Positions 19,059 to 28,616 are shown, counted from the first letter of the stretch. The stretch: DNA of 64,000 nucleotides from Butyrivibrio sp. AE2015 (GCF_000420825.1 NZ_ATVR01000003.1:147353-211352); one strand, 5' to 3'. Notes: generated from the sequence alone by a model not told the origin. Made by a program: numbers and translations.

Positions 19059-19127
19059 TTCTTGCAAAACTCACAGATTCTTCGTATAGTGTTCTTGACT
19101 ATTTTTTTGATTCGGAGAAGCAGATTT

Positions 19128-22100
19128 TTGAATAAAGAAAAATTATTAGAAATTATAAATAATCCTATATTGAAGCGAATTTCGGAGGCTATGTTTACCA
19201 TAGCCTTTTGTCTGTATTTCTACGCAAATTGCGCGGTAGCGTATAACATTGTATATGTTGAGGCAGTAGATGCACTTGCAGATTTCATGTTGTTCTTGCT
19301 CCCGGTGATTGTGGTGCTGCAGTGGATCACACATTTGGACAGGAAAAGAGATATCATCATTGGAGCAGTAGTGATTGTCTTTTTTAAGATAATCGTGCTG
19401 CTTGGAGTATGCAGAATTGACGCCAGGTATTTTCCGCTTCTTATTGCAGCCAGCATTGGTGTAGATTACAAAAAGGTCCTGAGGGCTTGCGTGGTGCTCT
19501 GGGGCATAGTTATTGTGGCTGTAATTCTTGCTACTGCAGTTAGTGGCGGGGGTAATACTGTTTATGCCACCAAAGCCAGGATCAGGTCAGGTGGCGGTCT
19601 CGGATACGTTACTGACGCTGCCAGCTGGGTGCTGTACATGGCTATGTATTTTTTTATCACATCTGAGTACGAGACAGATTACATTGCGCTGATCTTGGCC
19701 GGTGTTTCTGCTCTTGCAGCCAGGTTCTATTTTGATTCCAATACCTCTACATTCATGTCAGTTCTTTTGTTCGTGCTGATCATCTATTCACGAATAGAGG
19801 TCAGATTCTGGAAAAAGAAAGCAGTGAAGATCATTTCAGTTATCCTTAACCTGCTGGCACTGACACTTATTCCTATAACAACAGGTTTTCTTATTATTGC
19901 TGCCATTCTTTATGACAAGGGCAACACCCTTATGGCGCAGATTGATAAGCTGATCCATTGGAGGATCAAGCTTACAAGCCAAGCGATTACTGAGTATGGA
20001 ATCAAGCCTTTTGGTGTGGATTTTGGATTGGTTGGAGCTTCAGCTCCGGGTATGAAGTCATACGATTACAATTACCTTGATTCCTCTTTCGTCAACATGA
20101 TGGTCAGATTCGGCTGGGTTATTGCACTGGTAGTTTTTATTATCTGGATTTACGAAGTTTTCATGGCTATGAGTGGCAACAGGCGCAGGTTTGTGCTGGT
20201 GTCCATCGTTATTGCCATCCATTCTTTTGAGGAGCAGCATTTCTTTGAAATTCTGTACAATCCAATCCTGTGGATGCCTTTGGCTTACGGTGTTAACAGC
20301 AGATTTGCCAGCTATGGTGCTTACCTTAAGAGAAAAGAGAAAAAGGCTGCAAGCGAGAATGTTGAGACAAAGGACCTTTTAAAGCAGTCTCTCGTTGCCT
20401 GGGCTGTAAGGGCTGTGCTTATATTGATTTCACTTTTAGCTTCACCGATGATTTTTGCGCGCTTCAGGACCTTGTATGACATCAAGGAAGAACTTGGAAG
20501 TGCCAGCTCTTTTGAGGATGCAAGGTATCTTGCTATTTTCTTTTTTGCAGCGCTGGTTGCCATTATTTGGGGCGCAGGACGCATTGCCAAAAAGCTCTAT
20601 AAGAAAGAAAAGCTGATCGTTGATAAGAAGAAAGATATTGTGGTTCCGGCAGTTGTCGGAGGTGCATTTTTAATAGCACTGGCAGTATATGTGGCTGCAG
20701 GCATAGGTATTCATGTTAAGCGCGATGTGTATTCTGCAAGGATCGAGGCTGATAAGGCCGCAATAGATGTGATCCTTGATGCGGCAGAATATCCTGTTTA
20801 CTCAGATGAATATACCGAAGGCTACAAGAAGGCCTTTTCAGGCATCAAGTATTCACGTTATACAGGCGCTGACCTTGTAAGGCAGCTTGATTGTACAATC
20901 ATCACTGATAAGGATAATGAAGTTGTGCAGTACTTCAACAGAGGGTGCTCCTATGCGCAGATTTCTGACTATTCTGCGATTTACACTACAGACAATGCTG
21001 TTGAAGAGGCTTTAGCTGCAGCAGGCTACCATGTTACAGGTTATTTCAACTTGGAAAAAGAGGTGGACCTTGGAGTTACATTTACTACCAATTCCATGAC
21101 TGTTACGCCCGGAAGTTATACTTTGGCCGGATCAATTTCTTTTGTCCCTGAAGAGGGAAAAGAATATAGTGGCAGCGCACAGATTGCGGCTATTTCCATT
21201 GCAGATGCTGATTCTGAGGAGAAAATCAAAGTCAGGATCAGAGATCTTGATGAGAACGGTAATTACAATTATGAGCTAAAGTTTAAAACTAAAAATGAAG
21301 GCATGACCTTCAGCATTACCTCCTCTTATGGAAAAGAGCTTTCGGCATCACCTATGCAGATGACAGTGGATGGCGGTGAGACTACAGAGCCTACGGTTTA
21401 TGCAGTGTATAACGGAAGCAGTGCTATTTATGCAGGTAAGTATGTTCTTGATCTAGCTCTTTTGGCTGATAATTACCAAAGTGAGCCTGAAAACGAAAAT
21501 ATCGGTAAGATAGAGTACACAACCAATGGAGAGAGAACTGGGAATAAGCCTATTTATGTGGGCGGATTTGATGATCAGAAAGCGCAGACTGTGGAACTTG
21601 CATTTAGTTCAAGTGGTGAGGGGTTTGATTTTACCATTACTATTGATAATAAATTTGCGCCCAAGATCAGTGTTCTTACATACATTCAGAAGCCGGATTA
21701 TGATATTCACTATACTTATGATGATGAGGGCTATGTAGTAAGGGCTGAGTATTACGATCTTGAGGGTAATAAAGCTACTGCGCCGGATGGATATTTTGCT
21801 ATTGAGTATGAGAATGATAAGGATGGCAATCAGACAGTTGTCAGATATTTGGATGAGAATAATGAGCGCGTTTTGATTCCTTCAAGAGGCTATGCTGAAG
21901 CTCACAGGATATATAATAAGCTTGGGTATCTCATTTATGAGAGTTATTTTGGAGCTGATGGTGAGCCTATTACTAGGGCTGATGGCTTTGCTGCATATTC
22001 CAATGAAGTTGACACCTATGGCAATGCTACCCAGGTCAGGTATTATGACGGTGAAGGAAATCTTGTCGATATAAGCGCAGGCTATGCTGTGGTCGACAGA

Positions 22101-23216
22101 AGGTTTGATGATGAAAAACGTGTGATTTATGAGACCTTTACCTGTGCAGATGGCAGCAAGTACGTGGCTCCACAGGGCTATAGCGGCTGCAGATATGAGT
22201 ACGATGAGGCAGGCAATAAGTCCATAATTGTTTACCTTGATGAGAATGACAAGCCTATTTTGACCACATGGGGCTATGCTGAGGTTCACAAGGAATTTGA
22301 CGAGATGCATCGTGTAACTGTTGAGTCATATTATGGCACGGATGGCGAGGTCATGGAGACTGCGTCTGGTTACGCAACTCTTGTCAATGAATATGACGAC
22401 AATGGTAATCTGGCGGCTATCAGGTATTTTGGCATTGATACCAGCACAGGTTACACTGAAATCAGAAGAGAGTATGATTCCAAGAACAGGGTCATCTATG
22501 AGGGCAAGTTCAACAGCGATGGCGAGGGTATCATTTTGTCCGGTCAGTATTCTGCATATAGAAAGACTTATGATGAAGCTGGAAATGTGGATAGCATTAT
22601 CTACTATGGAACCGATGGCAATCTGGTGATGATTGACGGCGAGTATGCAGAGGTACATTACAAATATGATGACAGCAAGCGCGTGATCTATGAGAGCTTT
22701 TTTGACGGGGAGGGAAATCCTGTTCTCCGCGGTGGCGGCAAGTATCACGGTCTTGGCTATGAGTATGATGAGGCCGGAAACAGGAATGTAATCAGGTACT
22801 ACGACAGTGCTGATGCGCTGGTGCTCATTGATGGCCAGTATGCTGAGGTTCACAGGACTTTTGATGAAAATAAGAGGACTGCGAGCGAGAGCTATTTTGG
22901 ACTTTCAGGTGAGAAAGTGGTTATGAACGCCGGTTATCATATGGTTTCCTATGGCTACGATGAGGAAAATAATGTTAATGTTATTAAGTACTATGACATG
23001 GATGGCAATCCAATGCTGATAAATTCCGGTGTCCACGAGATCCGCAGGACCTTTAATGAGGTCAGAAAGATAACCCGCGAGGAGTATTACGGAACTGATG
23101 GCAATCCTATTGCCAACACCGCCGGAGCTGCAGTTGTAACCCGTGAGTACTACGACGATGGCTCGCTTATCGGCGAGTATAAATACGACGTCGATGGGAA
23201 TTTGATTGAGGAGTGA
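19128..23216 (+). CDS. O-antigen ligase/polymerase-like membrane protein fused to YD/RHS-like repeats
   Basis: About 1362 residues. The first 450 or so form 10-12 membrane helices with an O-antigen ligase/polymerase look, including 'DSSFVNMMVRFGW', the usual loop of Wzy/WaaL proteins. Further helices follow at about 20400-20720. Then come beta-rich extracytoplasmic segments (20800-21650) and from about 21700 a run of 24-25-residue repeats built on YD..GN....YYD..G and GYA....FD...R..YE. I take the TTG at 19128 as start because GGAG is at 19114-19117; the frame is open back to a TTG at 19062. The size and the fusion are unusual; see findings. Confidence 0.7.
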   Translation: MNKEKLLEIINNPILKRISEAMFTIAFCLYFYANCAVAYNIVYVEAVDALADFMLFLLPVIVVLQWITHLDRKRDIIIGAVVIVFFKIIVLLGVCRIDARYFPLLIAASIGVDYKKVLRACVVLWGIVIVAVILATAVSGGGNTVYATKARIRSGGGLGYVTDAASWVLYMAMYFFITSEYETDYIALILAGVSALAARFYFDSNTSTFMSVLLFVLIIYSRIEVRFWKKKAVKIISVILNLLALTLIPITTGFLIIAAILYDKGNTLMAQIDKLIHWRIKLTSQAITEYGIKPFGVDFGLVGASAPGMKSYDYNYLDSSFVNMMVRFGWVIALVVFIIWIYEVFMAMSGNRRRFVLVSIVIAIHSFEEQHFFEILYNPILWMPLAYGVNSRFASYGAYLKRKEKKAASENVETKDLLKQSLVAWAVRAVLILISLLASPMIFARFRTLYDIKEELGSASSFEDARYLAIFFFAALVAIIWGAGRIAKKLYKKEKLIVDKKKDIVVPAVVGGAFLIALAVYVAAGIGIHVKRDVYSARIEADKAAIDVILDAAEYPVYSDEYTEGYKKAFSGIKYSRYTGADLVRQLDCTIITDKDNEVVQYFNRGCSYAQISDYSAIYTTDNAVEEALAAAGYHVTGYFNLEKEVDLGVTFTTNSMTVTPGSYTLAGSISFVPEEGKEYSGSAQIAAISIADADSEEKIKVRIRDLDENGNYNYELKFKTKNEGMTFSITSSYGKELSASPMQMTVDGGETTEPTVYAVYNGSSAIYAGKYVLDLALLADNYQSEPENENIGKIEYTTNGERTGNKPIYVGGFDDQKAQTVELAFSSSGEGFDFTITIDNKFAPKISVLTYIQKPDYDIHYTYDDEGYVVRAEYYDLEGNKATAPDGYFAIEYENDKDGNQTVVRYLDENNERVLIPSRGYAEAHRIYNKLGYLIYESYFGADGEPITRADGFAAYSNEVDTYGNATQVRYYDGEGNLVDISAGYAVVDRRFDDEKRVIYETFTCADGSKYVAPQGYSGCRYEYDEAGNKSIIVYLDENDKPILTTWGYAEVHKEFDEMHRVTVESYYGTDGEVMETASGYATLVNEYDDNGNLAAIRYFGIDTSTGYTEIRREYDSKNRVIYEGKFNSDGEGIILSGQYSAYRKTYDEAGNVDSIIYYGTDGNLVMIDGEYAEVHYKYDDSKRVIYESFFDGEGNPVLRGGGKYHGLGYEYDEAGNRNVIRYYDSADALVLIDGQYAEVHRTFDENKRTASESYFGLSGEKVVMNAGYHMVSYGYDEENNVNVIKYYDMDGNPMLINSGVHEIRRTFNEVRKITREEYYGTDGNPIANTAGAAVVTREYYDDGSLIGEYKYDVDGNLIEE
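21700..23210 (+). repeat. Tandem YD-type protein repeats
   Basis: About twenty units of 24-25 codons in alternating A and B types: A carries 'YD..GN' and 'RYYD..GN', B carries 'GYAEVHR.FD' and 'YE.YFGTDG'. The units are conserved at the protein level but diverged at the DNA level, so they are old and selected rather than recently expanded. The pattern is that of RHS/YD beta-hairpin repeats, without an RHS core shell or toxin tip. Confidence 0.7.
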
Positions 23217-23251
23217 CAGGGACAGGCATTCAGATAGGAGAAAATGATAAT

Positions 23252-24037
23252 ATGGCGAGGCCATTGTTTACGGTGATCACTGTCTGCTATAACAGTGAAA
23301 AGACAATAGAAAGAACTCTGCAGAGTGTTTTAGATCAAACAGAGCAGGATTATGAATATCTCATAATTGATGGGGCGTCTACTGATGGCACTCTTGATAT
23401 AGTAAGGCGCTATGAGCCTGAGTTTGGTGGAAAGCTTCATATCTTTTCCGAAAAAGATAATGGAATCTATGATGCCATGAACAAGGGGATAGCAAAAGCC
23501 TCTGGAGAACTGATCGGACTTGTTAACAGTGACGACTATTATGAGCTTGATGCGCTGGAGAATATGAAGAAGGCGTATCTGGAGAATGTTGCATGTAAAG
23601 GCAATGACACGAGTCAGGATGTGGATTTAAAACGTCACATCATCCTCTACGGTATGCAGAGGCGCCTTCGTGGTGGCGAAGAGATCGAGATAGAATTCAT
23701 CAACCACAGAATCCTTGGTGAGAGTATGATCTGCCATCCCACATGCTTTGTGAGCAGGGATGTCTATGGCGATTTCGGGGCATATGATACCGGCTACCAA
23801 AGTGCTGCAGATCTGGACTTTCTTTTGAGGATAAAGAGAACCACAGATACTGTGTTTATTCCGGTTTATCACATTATCTCCAACTTTGAGCTGGGTGGAA
23901 TGTCTGCGTCGGGCCGCGGTGCCAGAGAGGCTGCAAGAGTAAGATGCAAGTACGGGGTATATTCCAGAACAAGGATGAATTATGTGATATTACAGAGTAG
24001 GATCATAGACTTCGTCCATTGGTTGAAAAGAAAGTGA
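23252..24037 (+). CDS. Glycosyltransferase family 2
   Basis: GT2 domain of the WcaA type: 'FTVITVCYNSEKTIERTLQSVL', 'LIIDGASTDGTLDI' and 'VNSDDYY', then the conserved 'CHPTCFVSRDVYGDFGAYD' and 'AADLDFLLR'. It is 261 residues from the ATG at 23252, which has AGGAG at 23236-23240; a GTG at 23213 overlapping the previous stop is a weaker choice. It probably adds a sugar to a lipid-linked oligosaccharide. It is a classical single-domain GT2, adjacent to the ligase-like gene. Confidence 0.85.
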   Translation: MARPLFTVITVCYNSEKTIERTLQSVLDQTEQDYEYLIIDGASTDGTLDIVRRYEPEFGGKLHIFSEKDNGIYDAMNKGIAKASGELIGLVNSDDYYELDALENMKKAYLENVACKGNDTSQDVDLKRHIILYGMQRRLRGGEEIEIEFINHRILGESMICHPTCFVSRDVYGDFGAYDTGYQSAADLDFLLRIKRTTDTVFIPVYHIISNFELGGMSASGRGAREAARVRCKYGVYSRTRMNYVILQSRIIDFVHWLKRK

Positions 24038-24068
24038 ACAATCCTGTAAAAATATGCGCTATTTTTGA

Positions 24069-24129
24069 ATAAATGTCAATTATGCATATATAATGCATAA
24101 TTGACATTTATGCGTTATGAGCGCATAAT
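24069..24129 (+). promoter_or_regulatory. satD promoter and palindromic operator
   Basis: A perfect 19-bp inverted repeat (24069-24087 and 24093-24111) surrounds the 5-bp loop ATATA. The right arm contains TTGACA (24101-24106), which with CATAAT at 24124-24129 forms a promoter with an ideal 17-bp spacer. Within that spacer is a second inverted repeat, TTATGCG/CGCATAA (24108-24114 and 24122-24128). The start of satD is at 24149. SatD has a C-terminal HTH, so autoregulation through these sites is a natural hypothesis. Confidence 0.7.
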
Positions 24130-24148
24130 TAATCCAAGGAGAAATATT

Positions 24149-24808
24149 ATGGGATATGTTGCTGTTATAGGAGATATCAAAGATTCAAAAAAAGTGCATA
24201 ATCGCGGATTAGTGCAAAATGAGCTTAAGAGGGTGCTTGCATATATTAATTCTAAGTATATTGAGGACGTGGCAGCTAATTTTGTCATAACACTTGGAGA
24301 TGAGTTCCAGGGCCTTCTGATAACCGGTAATAATCTTTTTGAAATAATAAGGCTGATAAAGAGAAGTATGTATCCGGTTGAGATTCGGTTCGGGATAGGT
24401 GTTGGGAAAATAACAACTTCAATTGATCCACAGGCTGCAATTGGGGCTGATGGTCCGGCTTTTTATGCTGCAAGAGAAATGATAGAAGAGCTGAGAAGGC
24501 AGGAAAAAAAGCTTAAGGATCAGGCACCGGATGTAAAACTTGCTATATATGGAAAACCAGATGATATACAGGTTGAGCAGATTAATACTTTTCTTAGAAT
24601 GACTAAAATGATAGAAAAGAGCTGGTCATCTGAGCAAAGAGAGACAATAGTTGATACTATAACAAATGGCGGTAGTCAGGCAGAACGGGCGAAACGATTG
24701 AAAACTACACAGTCGACAATTGCCCGAAGATTAAAATCTGCAAATTATGATGCGTACAGAGATATAGAAAATATAACGGACAGGGCGTTTACAAAGGTTA
24801 AGGTATGA
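24149..24808 (+). CDS. satD: SatD family protein
   Basis: 219 residues from the ATG at 24149, with AAGGAG at 24136-24141; upstream codons in the same frame are promoter DNA. It opens 'YVAVIGDIKDSKKV' and has 'FVITLGDEFQGLL' and 'FGIGVGKITT', typical of SatD, and ends in a helix-turn-helix ('AERAKRLKTTQSTIARRLKSA'-like, about residues 175-205). SatD proteins are found next to DUF3307 membrane proteins, as here. The family's function is unclear; the GD motifs and central fold resemble nucleotide-cyclase-like domains in my reading, which is speculative. Confidence 0.8.
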   Translation: MGYVAVIGDIKDSKKVHNRGLVQNELKRVLAYINSKYIEDVAANFVITLGDEFQGLLITGNNLFEIIRLIKRSMYPVEIRFGIGVGKITTSIDPQAAIGADGPAFYAAREMIEELRRQEKKLKDQAPDVKLAIYGKPDDIQVEQINTFLRMTKMIEKSWSSEQRETIVDTITNGGSQAERAKRLKTTQSTIARRLKSANYDAYRDIENITDRAFTKVKV

Positions 24809-25551
24809 AGGATTATTTGTTATATTTGTTTTTGGGGCATATTCTTGGGGATTTTTACTTTCAAACAGAAAAAATTGCCAGGCTTAAAGATAGAAGTTAT
24901 AAAGGTGTGTTGATTCATTCTTTTGAGTATCTGCTGATAATGATTGCTTTAGCAATTCCATTTTTGTCGGTAGATATGCTTCTGGCAGCGGGATATGCAT
25001 CAGCTGTGCATTGGGTAATAGACTCTGGTAAATATATAGTCAAGAAAAAGAAACACTTCAGTGATCTGGGAATGTTTGTCATTGATCAGATGCTACATGC
25101 AATTAGCATTATAATACTGGCGTTGACGTTCTGTGTATGGCATTTTATAGTAAATGGAAAGCAGATTATTGCTCTTGCACAGATGCTGTCCATTGATACA
25201 TATGTGTTAAAATGGGTATTATCAATATTATTGATTCATAAACCTGTAAATATATTTATTCAGAAATTTTTGAAAGACTATAAGCCTGCTGACGATAAGA
25301 ATACTGGCAACGATGACATTATTAACAGAGAAAAGAATATTGGTAGGATTATTGGGACTATTGAGAGAATAGTGATGTTGATATTGATCAGTAGAAATCA
25401 ATATGCAGCATTGGGATTGGTTTTGACAGCCAAGTCAATTACCAGATATGACAGAATAGTAAAGGATAAGGCATTTGCAGAATACTATCTACTTGGAACG
25501 CTTATGAGCGTTTTATGCGTATTGGTAATAAGTGTTATTGTTACAATATAA
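24805..25551 (+). CDS. DUF3307 membrane protein
   Basis: 248 residues, about six membrane helices. The opening 'YLFLGHILGDFYFQTEKIARLKD' with 'VLIHSFEYLLIM' is characteristic of DUF3307, where the H...GDF.....K and HS residues are conserved. Coupled to satD by an ATGA overlap, forming the usual SatD-DUF3307 pair. Function is unknown. The pair separates two groups of polysaccharide genes and has its own promoter, so it is probably a separate cassette. Confidence 0.8.
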   Translation: MKDYLLYLFLGHILGDFYFQTEKIARLKDRSYKGVLIHSFEYLLIMIALAIPFLSVDMLLAAGYASAVHWVIDSGKYIVKKKKHFSDLGMFVIDQMLHAISIIILALTFCVWHFIVNGKQIIALAQMLSIDTYVLKWVLSILLIHKPVNIFIQKFLKDYKPADDKNTGNDDIINREKNIGRIIGTIERIVMLILISRNQYAALGLVLTAKSITRYDRIVKDKAFAEYYLLGTLMSVLCVLVISVIVTI

Positions 25552-25562
25552 ATGAAGGGAAC

Positions 25563-25601
25563 ATGAAGATAGCAATATTGGATTGGATGTGTCGGTTATG
25601 A
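25563..25601 (+). other. 12-codon leader or start of a deleted gene
   Basis: An ATG at 25563 behind AGGGA encodes MKIAILDWMCRL and stops at TGA 25599-25601, which overlaps the ATG (25598) of the next gene. The first ten residues look like the start of a GT-B glycosyltransferase. It is either a coupling leader or what is left after a deletion that created the fusion downstream. Confidence 0.35.
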
Positions 25602-27361
25602 ATAAAAGCTTTACAAACAGAATACTTGGGATAGACGTAGCCGTCACGAATCTGGAAGATGCTGTAGAGTGCATTGCGCATCAGGTTGACGAGCTGGAAA
25701 AAGATAAAGAGAAGTCGCAGCGTTATATTAAGCTGGTTTCAGCTGAGGATTTACTTGACGCTCAAACGGACAAGGAAAAGCGCGAGGAATTAGACAATGC
25801 AGAGATGTTGATTCCTGTAAGTGAGCCTATTGCCTGGATCCAGAGGCTTAGAGGTTTTAAGACTGCAGAGGCGATCAGGGAGAAGAAATTTATCGAATCC
25901 TTACAAAAAAAATTAGGCGAAAAATATGATGAAATCAAGTGGCTTGAAGAAGATGCATTGAATTGCAATAAGAATCAAAATGGACAGAATCATGACTGCA
26001 AGTTATCCATCATACATCCAAGCAGATCAACATCCATCTCAACCCTCAGTTTTCTCCTTAAGTCCATCCCGGATGCGTTTAGATGGCAGAGGAAAAGACC
26101 CGGTGATAAAAAAGACCTGCTTATATATGCCCATTATTATTATCCTGATGTGGCATCAACGGGACAGATATTGACTGAACTGGCAGAGGGCCTCAATGAT
26201 ACTTTTCACACAACAGTCATCTGTACCGTGCCCAGCTATACAGGTAAGATCGATAAAGAGTATAAAAAGCACAAGTACTATTACGAGAATATAAATGGCG
26301 TAGATGTCCTTAGAATTAGGGTTCCGGAGTTTCGCAAGAACTTCTCGCCCAGCAGGATCATAAATATCGTGTCCTATTTTATCAGTGCTATTTTTGCCAC
26401 AGCCCGCGTGGGACATCAGGACTACGTCTATACGATTTCACAGCCCCCCATACTTGGAGGCCTTCTTGGCGTGTTTGGCAAGATCATTAAGAGGGCGAAA
26501 TTCATCTATAACATCCAGGATTTCAATCCCGAGCAGGTTATGGCAGTTTCTTTTACCAGCAACAAATTTGTGCTGGGAACCATGATGTGGCTAGATAAGC
26601 TAAGCTGCAGGTTTGCTGACAAGATCATCGTTGTGGGCCGCGACATGGTTGAGACTCTGAAAAAGAGATTTCCAGAGAACACACCTGACTATGTCCACAT
26701 CAATAACTGGATCAATGAAAAAGAAATTGTGCCCCTTCCGGCTGACAATGAGAAGGTTGTGGCATTTAAAGAGAAATATAATTTAAACGACAAATTTATC
26801 ATCATGTATTCAGGAAACATCGGCCTTTACTATGACCTTCTTGAAATTGAGAAGATAATTAAAGAGTTCGATGGGCCCGAGTACAGCGACCTTGTTTTTG
26901 CCTTTGTTGGACAGGGAACTGTTCTGGAGGACATGAAGGCTTATCAGGCAAAAGAAAACCTGAAGAATATTGTCTTTATTCCATATCAGAATAAAGAGGA
27001 CCTGGTGTACAGCTTAAATGCCGGCGATGTGCACTTTGTCGTTAATGCCAAAGGTATAAAGGGCGTATCTGTGCCAAGTAAGCTTTACGGCGTAATGGCA
27101 GCAGGAAAGCCTGTTCTGGGAATCCTTGAAGAGGGGTCTGAGGCCCGCCTCATAGTTGAGGAGGCTCAGTGCGGCGTGGTTGCTGATCCCGGTGACTATG
27201 ACGAGATCAGACGAGTTATCAGGTATTTTATTGATAATCGAAGAAGTTCGGGAGAACCTTTACACAATATGGGCATGCGAGGCCGCAGATTCCTTGATGA
27301 GCACCTCACAAGGGACGTCTCCATACAGAAATATGCTGATGAAATCCTTAAGATCAGATAG
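25598..27361 (+). CDS. Chimeric protein: WecG/TagA N-terminal part fused to WcaI-like GT4
   Basis: About 587 residues. The first 110 ('NRILGIDVAVTNLEDAVE', 'YIKLVSAEDLLDAQTD', 'AEMLIPVSEPIAWIQRL') match the first half of WecG/TagA/CpsF N-acetylmannosaminyl/glucosyltransferases, but the catalytic second half is missing. From about residue 170 it is a full GT4 of the WcaI type: 'IYAHYYYPDVASTGQILTEL', 'YTISQPPILGG', 'NIQDFNPEQV' and 'YGVMAAGKPVLGI'. I use the ATG at 25598; a TTG at 25583 is in frame. The GT4 is probably active; the WecG part probably is not a catalyst. Confidence 0.75.
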   Translation: MNKSFTNRILGIDVAVTNLEDAVECIAHQVDELEKDKEKSQRYIKLVSAEDLLDAQTDKEKREELDNAEMLIPVSEPIAWIQRLRGFKTAEAIREKKFIESLQKKLGEKYDEIKWLEEDALNCNKNQNGQNHDCKLSIIHPSRSTSISTLSFLLKSIPDAFRWQRKRPGDKKDLLIYAHYYYPDVASTGQILTELAEGLNDTFHTTVICTVPSYTGKIDKEYKKHKYYYENINGVDVLRIRVPEFRKNFSPSRIINIVSYFISAIFATARVGHQDYVYTISQPPILGGLLGVFGKIIKRAKFIYNIQDFNPEQVMAVSFTSNKFVLGTMMWLDKLSCRFADKIIVVGRDMVETLKKRFPENTPDYVHINNWINEKEIVPLPADNEKVVAFKEKYNLNDKFIIMYSGNIGLYYDLLEIEKIIKEFDGPEYSDLVFAFVGQGTVLEDMKAYQAKENLKNIVFIPYQNKEDLVYSLNAGDVHFVVNAKGIKGVSVPSKLYGVMAAGKPVLGILEEGSEARLIVEEAQCGVVADPGDYDEIRRVIRYFIDNRRSSGEPLHNMGMRGRRFLDEHLTRDVSIQKYADEILKIR

Positions 27362-27446
27362 GCGCATGCGCTGAAATAAAGAAGTGACTGCTTGAACGAA
27401 TTCCAAGAAAAATCAATATATACAATCAGGCAGAAAGGAATACGCT

Positions 27447-28559
27447 TTGTCAATTTTCTTATTTATAAAACAATTTGTTGATATGCTCTACAAGTGGCAG
27501 TGGCTGGACATAGCTATGGTTCTGCTGGCGTTTTGCATGCTGGGGTATCAGTACCTTTTGGTGCGCCCCAACCTGAAAAAAGAGTTCAGGCCGGCGGATG
27601 CTGTGGTGGCAGCGCTGGCTCTTTTGTCTACTGTCAGCTTTATAAGGGACGTCACAGCCTATCAGGCATATATCAAGGTTATGTCGGCATTTCTTTTGTA
27701 CTTCATGGGAAGACTCTACTATGACAGAGTCCTTGAGTGCGACGACGCCCTTGCTTTATCCTCGTATCTGATCATTTATATCAACTTTATCCACAGGATT
27801 GTGACCTTTGGCAGTCACTTTCTCCAGGTAAAAAATGCAAATGGCGACCTGTATTATTACGACACTGACCTTGCTTACGCGGTGGTGCTGGCCTTTATCT
27901 TCATCGCCATGTTTGCAAGAAATTCGATTTTTAAATTCATAACCATCTTCCTGGTTTGCCTATACATGGTGATCTGCTCTGATGCAGGTATACAGACGAT
28001 ACTCCTGGCAGTTATCGCGGTAGTTCTTTTGATGTATGTGCTGGAAGTGGCCCTTAAGAAAAAGAAACTTGCCATGGCGGGGCTTGGAATCATTATCCTT
28101 GCTCTTATGGCCGCGGTTGTGCTGATCTACGTGCCTCTTTTGACAGCTGATACCAGCGGAACCTGGACTATATTTGGTGGTAACACCGTTCTGGATGTAG
28201 CCAACATGGAGTCAAGGTATGCCCAGTGGCAGCAGGTATTCGCAATCAGGCGACCTGAGACCCTTCTTGAGATCCTGTTTGGAATCAGCTTCAACACACA
28301 TCTGCCTCTCATGAGTTTTTACCTGAAACTTCTCTATACTCTTGGAATTGTGGGCGCTGTGCTTGTGATCCTCCTGATGCTGCAGGTATTCAAAGCTGCA
28401 TACAAGGGTGAAGACAGAAAAAGTTTCTACATCACAGTTATGGTCGCAATCCTTATGCTGGGCAGCGGCGTGACTTTCAATACCATGGAAAGCCTGCAGA
28501 TGAGCTGGTTTATGATGCTTTTTGCGGGGATGGTCATCTCAGCAGAAGGCCGTGAGTGA
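27447..28559 (+). CDS. O-antigen polymerase/ligase-like membrane protein
   Basis: 370 residues, about ten helices, with a large loop near the end ('DVANMESRYAQWQQVFAIRRPETLLEILFG') followed by 'LPLMSFYLKLLYTLGIVGAVL', the usual pattern of Wzy/WaaL proteins. The start is a TTG at 27447 with AAGGA 8 nt upstream. No paralogy with the fused ligase-like protein is visible beyond topology. Likely role: polymerises or ligates the glycan on the outer membrane face. GC content is a little higher here than in the first cluster. Confidence 0.7.
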   Translation: MSIFLFIKQFVDMLYKWQWLDIAMVLLAFCMLGYQYLLVRPNLKKEFRPADAVVAALALLSTVSFIRDVTAYQAYIKVMSAFLLYFMGRLYYDRVLECDDALALSSYLIIYINFIHRIVTFGSHFLQVKNANGDLYYYDTDLAYAVVLAFIFIAMFARNSIFKFITIFLVCLYMVICSDAGIQTILLAVIAVVLLMYVLEVALKKKKLAMAGLGIIILALMAAVVLIYVPLLTADTSGTWTIFGGNTVLDVANMESRYAQWQQVFAIRRPETLLEILFGISFNTHLPLMSFYLKLLYTLGIVGAVLVILLMLQVFKAAYKGEDRKSFYITVMVAILMLGSGVTFNTMESLQMSWFMMLFAGMVISAEGRE

Positions 28560-28616
28560 CTATCTGATTTTTCAGATGCAGCTCCTTTCATGTACGAATG
28601 ATTTATGATATGTTTA

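Noticed and set aside
21882..22853. Long minus-strand frames opposite the YD repeats.
   Set aside because: They are shadows of the biased codon use of the repeats, with no ribosome binding sites and low-complexity Ile/Ala-rich products.
21700..23216. The YD repeats were considered as an RHS toxin or polymorphic toxin.
   Set aside because: No RHS core cap, no DPxG-type cleavage site, no C-terminal toxin domain and no small immunity gene after it; a GT2 follows.
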